From JACRLI01 sp035542815 (GTDB lineage: Bacteria; Eisenbacteria; RBG-16-71-46; JACRLI01): a stretch of 9,394 bases of DNA. Positions 5,308 to 9,394 of this stretch are shown here, piece after piece. The translations under genes and the position numbers were made by a program. The notes under the pieces were generated by a model that ran no database searches, was not told where the DNA came from, and saw only the letters and a program-made list of their open reading frames with translations. The stretch covers positions 1-9,394 of the forward strand of contig DATKKS010000063.1 of the NCBI GenBank assembly GCA_035542815.1, in the 5' to 3' direction. Numbering within the stretch: position 1 is the first letter of the stretch; each line of letters begins with the position of its first letter.

Positions 5308-7323
5308 ATGCGGCCGCGTGCCCTTCTCGTTCCCCTCGCGCTGGCGCTCCTCGGCGCTGTCCTGCCGGCCGTGCCGGCGCGCGCCTTCTGGCCCGCCGAC
5401 GGCCGCCCGGTGTGCACCTCGGGCACCCAGGAACTGAACCCGGCCATGGCCACCGACGGGGCCGGCGGGGCGATCCTCTTCTGGACCGACGACCGCAGCT
5501 CCACGCTGCGCCTCACCATGCACCACCTGCTGGCCAGCGGGAACATGGACGGAACGCTGCCGGTGACCGGCAAGCAGTTCTCCAGCGTGGTCACCACCGG
5601 CCAGTACCTCGCCGCCGTCTCCGACGGCGCGGGCGGGGCCATCGCGGTGTGGCAGGAGCAGGACCTGGCCGGGGCGCGCCAGCAGATCCACGCGCTGCGC
5701 GTGACCAGCGGCGGCCTGGTGGCGGGCGGCTGGCCGGACACCGGGATCGACGTGTCCGCCGCCGCCGCCGGATCCGGCGCGACGAACCCGGTGGCGGTGC
5801 CGGACGGCGCCGGCGGGGTGGTGGTGGCGTGGCAGCAGACCAACTCCGACACCTTCGGCTCGATGGACGTGTACGCGCAGCGGATCAACGGCTCCGGCCA
5901 GGTGGTTTCGGGCTGGCCGGCGGGCGGCGTGGCGATCAGCGCGGGCCAGGGCAACCAGTACCGCCCGGTGATCGCCACCGACGGGGCGGGCGGCGCGGTC
6001 CTCGCCTGGCTGGACCAGCGCGACGCGCCCGCCGGCGAGAGCGAGCCGGTGGAGCTGTTCGCGCAGCGCGTCACCGGGGCCGGCGCGGTGAGCTGGACCG
6101 CCGGCGGCGTGGCGGTGCACACCGGCAGCAACGACGTGTCCGACCCCGCCATCCTGGAGGACGGCTCCAACGGGGCGTTCGTGGCCTTCTCCTCCGGGCC
6201 GGCCAGCGGCTCCACCGACCTGTACGCCCAGCGCCTGGCCGGCGCCACCGGCGCCAAGCAGTGGGGGGCGGGCGGGACGACCGTGTGCTCGGCCGCGAAC
6301 GACCAGTCGGGCAGCCAGCTGGCGGCCGACGGCTCGGGCGGGGTGCTGCTGGCCTGGTATGACTCCCGCGCCGCCGGCAGCATGGACATCTACGCCCAGC
6401 GGCTCAACTCCTCGGGCGCCGCGCAGTGGACCGCCAACGGGGTCGTGATCTGCGCGGCCACCAACCAGCAGGAGCTGCCGCACGTGGTCGCGGACGCCCT
6501 GGGGGGCGCGGTCATCACCTGGGTGGACTTCCGGAACAACACCTGGGACATGTACGCGCAGCGGGTGAACTCCAGCGGAGCGGTGCAGTGGGCCGCCGAC
6601 GGCGTGGCCTTCTGTCTCTCGCACAATGTGGACTTCACCTCCCCGATCCTGGTGATCAGCGACGGCTCCAGCGGCGCCCTGGTGGGGTGGCGCGACACCC
6701 GTATCACCCACGGCATCTACGCCGCGCGCATCACCGCCTCCGGCATCACCGGCCCCACCGAGGTCCGCGTGAGCAGCCTGCAGGCGCAGGCCCTGGAGGG
6801 CGCCGTGCAGCTCTCCTGGTCGGCCTTCCTGGACGGGCCGGCGCGCTTCCAGGTGCTGCGGGCCGAGGCGGAGGCCGGGCCCTACCGCGCGGTGGGCCCG
6901 GAACTCGATGCCCCGACCCGCCAGTCGGACTTCCGCTACACCGACGCCTCGGTGTGGGCGGGCGCGGTGTTCTTCTACAAGGTGGGTTTCCGCCAGGCGG
7001 GCGACTGGGAGTACTCCGGCACGGTCCGGGTGGTGGGCCGCGGGGCGGCGCTGGAGCTGCGCGTGGCCGGGGCCAACCCGGCCGCCGGCGCGGCGCTGCT
7101 GGGCTACAAGCTGGCCTTCGCCGGCTCCACCCGGCTGGACATCCTGGACGTGCGCGGGCGGCTGGTGCGGCGCCTCCTCGAGGCGCGCCTGGAGCCGGGT
7201 GCGGGCTCGGTCCGCTGGGACGGCCGCGCCGCGGACGGGGCGCGCGCCCCGGCCGGGATGTACTTCGCGCGGCTGGCCTCGGGGGAGCGGGCGGTGACCT
7301 GCAAGCTCCTTCGGATCGAATAA
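5308..7323 (+). CDS. Secreted repeat protein with FlgD/T9SS-like C-terminal domain
   Basis: A 671-residue exported protein of unknown function. A signal peptide covers residues 1-26 (MRPR, hydrophobic core, ARA cleavage before Phe27). Residues 45-478 hold eight repeats marked by a DG(A/S)GG-like motif at 50, 106, 166, 225, 285, 341, 396 and 452. The fuller unit reads roughly DGAGGAVLAW, then an acidic/Arg turn, then DIYAQRLNSSGAAQW and an (A/D)GV strand. This pattern suggests beta-propeller blades. Residues 483-576 look like a fibronectin-III-type domain (VQLSWSAF, FQVLRAE, FYKVGF). Residues 583-671 match FlgD-Ig/type A sorting domains: LDILDVRGRLVRRL, WDGRAADGARAPAGMYFARL, then a charged end CKLLRIE. 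Such domains can direct type IX secretion or cell-surface attachment; which applies here is inference. The ATG at 5308 follows a strong AAGGAGG. It has its own downstream terminator and is probably transcribed separately from the transporter genes. Confidence 0.85.
   Translation: MRPRALLVPLALALLGAVLPAVPARAFWPADGRPVCTSGTQELNPAMATDGAGGAILFWTDDRSSTLRLTMHHLLASGNMDGTLPVTGKQFSSVVTTGQYLAAVSDGAGGAIAVWQEQDLAGARQQIHALRVTSGGLVAGGWPDTGIDVSAAAAGSGATNPVAVPDGAGGVVVAWQQTNSDTFGSMDVYAQRINGSGQVVSGWPAGGVAISAGQGNQYRPVIATDGAGGAVLAWLDQRDAPAGESEPVELFAQRVTGAGAVSWTAGGVAVHTGSNDVSDPAILEDGSNGAFVAFSSGPASGSTDLYAQRLAGATGAKQWGAGGTTVCSAANDQSGSQLAADGSGGVLLAWYDSRAAGSMDIYAQRLNSSGAAQWTANGVVICAATNQQELPHVVADALGGAVITWVDFRNNTWDMYAQRVNSSGAVQWAADGVAFCLSHNVDFTSPILVISDGSSGALVGWRDTRITHGIYAARITASGITGPTEVRVSSLQAQALEGAVQLSWSAFLDGPARFQVLRAEAEAGPYRAVGPELDAPTRQSDFRYTDASVWAGAVFFYKVGFRQAGDWEYSGTVRVVGRGAALELRVAGANPAAGAALLGYKLAFAGSTRLDILDVRGRLVRRLLEARLEPGAGSVRWDGRAADGARAPAGMYFARLASGERAVTCKLLRIE
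5440..6741 (+). repeat. Eight tandem protein-level repeats (putative propeller blades)
   Basis: The eight DG-motif positions are spaced 56, 60, 59, 60, 56, 55 and 56 residues apart, a regular period of about 57 residues (about 170 bases). Repeats 3 to 7 also share (D/E)(V/L/I/M)(Y/F)AQR. Repeats 6 and 7 are the most alike (AQRLNSSGAAQWTANGV against AQRVNSSGAVQWAADGV), suggesting recent duplication. The first is degenerate and lacks the YAQR strand, and the seventh has ALGG in place of GAGG. Eight units fit an eight-bladed propeller, or seven plus a terminal closing unit. Confidence 0.8.
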
Positions 7324-7347
7324 GACCGGCAAGCGAGGCGCAATGAA

Positions 7348-7382
7348 CGCGGCCGCTCCTTCGCGGGAGCGGCCGCGCCTTT
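7348..7382 (+). terminator. Intrinsic terminator between convergent genes
   Basis: Bases 7348-7359 pair perfectly with 7366-7377 to form a 12-bp GC-rich stem (core GCGGCCGCTCC), closed by TTCGCG. The right side continues CCTTT; the left side read on the other strand continues TTCATT. It starts 24 bases after the secreted-protein stop and 23 bases past the end of the minus-strand gene at 7405. It therefore probably works in both directions for two converging transcripts. The T-run is short, so efficiency is uncertain. Confidence 0.8.
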
Positions 7383-7404
7383 GGGGCGCCGGCGGGCCGT
7401 GACC

Positions 7405-8418
7405 TCAGGCCCGCGGCGGCCCGGAAGCGGCCCAGGCCGCAGGGAGCTCGCCGCCCGGCGGCCTCCAGCGGACGACGCGGATCGCGTGCAGCACGAAGGA
7501 CAGCGCGAAGACGGCGATCCCGAACTTGAGCACCGTGGCGGCCGGGCCATTGAGCGCCGCCGCGATCCGTGCCAGGTGCACCGCGGGCGTGTCCCGGCCG
7601 CTCACCTCCACCCATGGGCCCGCCTGCAGCGTCCGCCACACCAGCCATCCGCCCGGCAGGTTCACCAGCGCCCTGAGGCTCAGCCGGAGGCGCGTCCAGT
7701 AGGGCCGGAACAGGTTCACGCAGTTCATGGCGATCTCGAACGCCGACAGGCCCAGCATCAGCCAGTAGATGTTGCGCCACACCGGGGTGAGCGCGACCCG
7801 CACGCCATTCCCCGACAGCGAGGGCGCGACCGGGAGGGCGAGCCACCACAGCGCGAACACCACGCCGAAGACGAGTCCGGTGACGGAGTTGCCGCGCGGG
7901 ATGCGCCGCGGGTCGCGCACCGCCGGGAGCTTGCGCGGGTCCCACCGCTCCTGCCAGCGCGCCGCGGCCTGCGAGCGCTCCAGGACCGCGAAGACCGCGG
8001 TGACGACGCCGAAGACGATGAAGGGAGTGACCCACGCGTCCTGCCACGTGTCGAAGATGTGCGAGCCGGGGTGGGCTGCCCGGTAGGACGGCGAGAACAC
8101 GACGAAGGCCAGCCACCCCAGCGCCCACGGGATCAGGTAGCAGCTCCCCACGATCCTCAGCGCCAGCCAGTACAGCGGGAACAGCGCGGGCCCGATGAGA
8201 TAGCGGTCCGGCAGATAGCGCCGGGCCACCGCCATGGGCTCTCCGCGCTCCTTGAGCAGCGCCGCCAGCTCGCCGTCCGTGAGCGAGCGACCCAGGCCGG
8301 CCTCCTGCTCCTCGATCTGGGCGCGGAGGTCTCCCGAGAGTTCTTCGATGATGTCCTGCTGCTGCGCCTTGGGCAGCCAGAAGCGGACGGCGTGCAGGTA
8401 GCGGTCGAGCAGATCCAT
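7405..8418 (-). CDS. Membrane protein with N-terminal HAAS/DUF1700-like domain
   Basis: A 337-residue integral membrane protein. Residues 1-73 form a soluble helical domain (YLHAVRFWLPKAQQQDIIEE, then LTDGELAALLKERGEPMAVA) of the kind found at the start of proteins encoded beside PadR regulators (HAAS, DUF1700 or permease-prefix domains). Hydrophobic segments follow at about 74-91, 93-108, 127-146, 178-197, 214-236 and 291-313, giving about six TM helices, with a Trp/Arg-rich loop at 150-175. The ATG at 8418 is chosen because AAGGGG (8426-8431) lies at good distance and because it is 4 bases from the padR stop; a longer in-frame start would overlap padR. It is presumably the main target of the PadR repressor, perhaps a stress or envelope sensor. 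No catalytic motif is visible, and the C-terminal half is not recognised. Confidence 0.8.
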   Translation of the reverse strand: MDLLDRYLHAVRFWLPKAQQQDIIEELSGDLRAQIEEQEAGLGRSLTDGELAALLKERGEPMAVARRYLPDRYLIGPALFPLYWLALRIVGSCYLIPWALGWLAFVVFSPSYRAAHPGSHIFDTWQDAWVTPFIVFGVVTAVFAVLERSQAAARWQERWDPRKLPAVRDPRRIPRGNSVTGLVFGVVFALWWLALPVAPSLSGNGVRVALTPVWRNIYWLMLGLSAFEIAMNCVNLFRPYWTRLRLSLRALVNLPGGWLVWRTLQAGPWVEVSGRDTPAVHLARIAAALNGPAATVLKFGIAVFALSFVLHAIRVVRWRPPGGELPAAWAASGPPRA

Positions 8419-8422
8419 GGCG

Positions 8423-8758
8423 TTACCCCTTGAGAATCCGGCCCAGGGCCGATTCGAGGACATCCCACTCGGCGAGGAGCTGCGTGAGCCTCTGCTCGCC
8501 GTCGGCCGACAGGCGGTAGAATCGCTTGCGGCGCTTGTCTTCCTCGCGCCACTCGCTGGCCAGCAGCCCCTGGGCCTCCAGGCGCCGCAGCAGCGGGTAG
8601 AGGGTGCCCTCGTCCATCTCCAGGCCGTGGCCGGCGAGGGCCTTGCGGAGCGTGTAGCCGTACTGTTCGCGCCGCAGCTGGGCCAGCACCGCCAGGATCA
8701 GGCAGCCCCGGCGCAGCTCCAGGCGCAGGTTCTCGAGGACTTCTTCGCGGGTGGTCAT
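8423..8758 (-). CDS. PadR-family transcriptional regulator
   Basis: A 111-residue winged-helix repressor. The family pattern is clear: LRRGCLILAVLAQLRREQYGY (residues 15-35), then the recognition part LEMDEGTLYPLLRRLEAQGLL (46-66), then the wing with KRRKRFYRLSADGEQRL (75-91) and a C-terminal dimerisation helix (LLAEWDVLESALGRIL). The length is typical of the short PadR-s2 type with a single C-terminal helix. The ATG at 8758 was chosen over an in-frame start 20 codons upstream because the domain begins at once and GAGGT sits just upstream. The longer start would also begin inside the promoter. It is the first gene of an operon with the HAAS-type membrane protein 4 bases downstream. A palindrome over its own promoter suggests autorepression; the inducing signal is unknown. 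Confidence 0.93.
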   Translation of the reverse strand: MTTREEVLENLRLELRRGCLILAVLAQLRREQYGYTLRKALAGHGLEMDEGTLYPLLRRLEAQGLLASEWREEDKRRKRFYRLSADGEQRLTQLLAEWDVLESALGRILKG

Positions 8759-8775
8759 ATACCGTACCTCACATG

Positions 8776-8790
8776 GTGTATTGAATACAC
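8776..8790. promoter_or_regulatory. Candidate PadR operator (15-bp palindrome)
   Basis: GTGTATT-G-AATACAC is a perfect inverted repeat with 7-base arms around one base. It overlaps the last two bases of the -10 box and covers the predicted start point, the position where bound repressor would block transcription. A second dyad, CTATA (8790-8794) and TATAG (8805-8809) ten bases apart, lies in the spacer. PadR proteins bind as dimers to such AT-rich dyads and commonly repress themselves. Binding here is inferred from position and symmetry. Confidence 0.65.
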
Positions 8791-8818
8791 TATATGACGC
8801 ACAGTATAGGCGAGTCAA
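8789..8818 (-). promoter_or_regulatory. Sigma-70-type promoter of the padR operon
   Basis: On the minus strand TTGACT (8818-8813) is followed by an 18-base spacer and TATAGT (8794-8789). Each box matches the consensus at five of six positions. Transcription should begin near 8782, giving a leader of roughly 24 bases before the padR ATG at 8758. It is the clearest promoter in the window and stands in a locally AT-rich patch. The stop codon of the upstream open frame (8815-8817) lies inside the -35 box. Confidence 0.75.
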
Positions 8819-8979
8819 GGGATTTCTTGGGTGGGTTGGCAGATTTCACGTAAGATATTGTATTTCAAGTTCTTATGGAAACAGAGAGCTTCCGCTAAGG
8901 GGCCGGCTTGCTCTGTCCGCTCCGCCGTCGCGATCTTGCTGAGGAAGACGATCAGCTCTCGGGCGGTGCCCGTCCGCAC
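8815..8979 (-). CDS. Possible small protein or read-through extension (54 residues)
   Basis: A short open frame from a GTG at 8979 to a TGA at 8815-8817, reading VRTGTARELIVFLSKIATAE and on to a C-terminal PTQEIP. No family is recognised. Support for coding: the first 27 codons have G or C in the third position in nearly every case (24 of 27 by hand count), and AGGGAG lies about nine bases before the GTG. The last 27 codons lose this bias (13 of 27), in the AT-rich patch. It is in the same frame as the gene that ends at 9004, separated only by that gene's TAG and eight sense codons. It may be a separate small gene, the tail of a gene broken by a nonsense change, or a read-through product. Confidence 0.35.
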   Translation of the reverse strand: MRTGTARELIVFLSKIATAERTEQAGPLAEALCFHKNLKYNILREICQPTQEIP

Positions 8980-9010
8980 TAGGTGAGTCTCCCTGGCAGC
9001 CTCCTAGTGC
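8976..9010 (-). other. Inverted repeat spanning a TAG stop codon
   Basis: GCACTAGG (8976-8983) and CCTAGTGC (9003-9010) are exact reverse complements 19 bases apart. On the minus strand the 5' arm contains the TAG stop of the upstream gene and the 3' arm contains the candidate GTG start of the small frame. A folded mRNA would place both in one stem. It may be a weak transcription-end hairpin (no T-run follows) or a translation control element; neither is shown. A smaller dyad, CGGGC-GGT-GCCCG, lies at 8960-8972. Confidence 0.45.
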
Positions 9011-9375
9011 AGCTCGGTCACGGGTAGTGGGTTGGTCAGGTCCGACAGGAAGCGATCGGGCAGCATCGTCGGACTCTCACGCATCACAGTCCCGAGGGTA
9101 GATGCGGGTTCCAGACCCGCCCGCACGCCGCGGACTGCACTCAGAACGGCCGACAGGAAGCTCCGCAGCTGCTGATAGTCGCGGTTGTTCGGAGGCACGA
9201 TCAACTCTCCACCGCGGCTGGAGAAGATGACCACGGCGCCCTCATGGAGCTCCGCAGCCAGCAGGTTGACCTCTTCCATCAGCTCCCGCCGACGATCCGG
9301 TTTCGCGAAGTCGCGCGGCTCGGGCAGCGTGTTGGCCAAGCGGTTGCCCTTGAACCAGATTCGCAGCGCGGACAT
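9004..9375 (-). CDS. Hypothetical protein (start uncertain)
   Basis: A 123-residue product from the ATG at 9375, beginning MSALRIWFKGNRLANTLPEP and ending with NPLPVTELH before TAG. I recognise no family. It looks soluble: a charged helical stretch (DRRRELMEEVNLLAAELHEG), a beta-like pair (GAVVIFSSRGGELIVPP), then the helix QQLRSFLSAVLSAVRGVRAG. No signal peptide or TM helix is visible. GAGG lies six bases before the ATG. A GTG at 9387 in the same frame is an alternative, and the frame is open to the window edge, so the gene could be longer and partly outside. Third-position G/C bias is present but weaker than in the transporter genes, hinting at a different origin. It lies just upstream of the padR operon on the same strand, but the padR promoter makes them separately controllable. 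Confidence 0.55.
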   Translation of the reverse strand: MSALRIWFKGNRLANTLPEPRDFAKPDRRRELMEEVNLLAAELHEGAVVIFSSRGGELIVPPNNRDYQQLRSFLSAVLSAVRGVRAGLEPASTLGTVMRESPTMLPDRFLSDLTNPLPVTELH

Positions 9376-9394
9376 TCCCGCCCTCACGCTGTCC

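Noticed and set aside
5209..7332. A 707-codon open frame on the minus strand opposite the secreted-protein gene
   Set aside because: Its product is Gly/Ala/Arg/His-rich with no domain, and it mirrors a well-supported gene with signal peptide and repeats. Long antisense frames are expected when third positions are almost all G or C.
6746..8128. A 460-codon minus-strand open frame through the convergent gene junction
   Set aside because: It crosses the terminator at 7348-7382 and overlaps two supported genes, and its product is Pro/Arg/Ala-rich without a domain.
8751..8942. A 63-codon plus-strand frame over the padR promoter
   Set aside because: It starts inside padR on the other strand, crosses the promoter and operator and has no ribosome site; its residues do not resemble a known protein.

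Overview
The window is very GC-rich bacterial DNA with dense coding and GTG/ATG starts. One protein carries a FlgD/type-IX-sorting-like C-terminal domain (motif WDGRAADG followed by APAGMYFARL) behind a tandem-repeat ectodomain. That combination is common in poorly cultured high-GC Gram-negative lineages such as Candidatus Eisenbacteria, Gemmatimonadota and relatives. This placement is an inference; no rRNA or marker gene is present.

Bases 1-5127 (+ strand). The last codons of an upstream reading frame are followed by a strong intrinsic terminator (51-102). A tightly packed cluster of five genes then runs rightwards: a periplasmic adaptor (MacA/HlyD type), a MacB/LolD-type ATPase, two paralogous MacB/FtsX-type permeases and a SagB-type nitroreductase. 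The ATPase and first permease overlap by ATGA, and the two permeases are 1 base apart, so the transporter core is probably translationally coupled. The gaps on either side of that core hold GC-rich hairpins without a U-tract. The four transporter genes should form an envelope-spanning efflux or lipoprotein/lipid export machine. The flavoenzyme may act on the exported compound or may simply be co-transcribed.

Bases 5128-7382 (+ strand). A 180-base spacer with two GC-rich palindromes leads to a 671-residue secreted protein. It has a signal peptide, eight repeats of 55-60 residues (probably beta-propeller blades), a fibronectin-III-like stretch and the FlgD-like C-terminal domain. A 12-bp-stem terminator follows and separates it from the convergent genes on the other strand.

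Bases 7405-8818 (- strand). A PadR-family repressor and a multi-pass membrane protein with an N-terminal HAAS/DUF1700-like domain form a two-gene operon. The promoter is unusually readable (TTGACT, 18 bases, TATAGT), and a perfect 15-bp palindrome over the -10 end and predicted start point is a good candidate for PadR autoregulation.

Bases 8815-9394 (- strand). Base composition drops here (8821-8880 is 37% G+C by hand count). An unrecognised gene ends at a TAG, and the same frame then stays open for another 62 codons up to a TGA inside the padR -35 box. An inverted repeat spans this TAG. This is the least ordinary part of the window. I see no CRISPR array, transposon, tRNA or rRNA.
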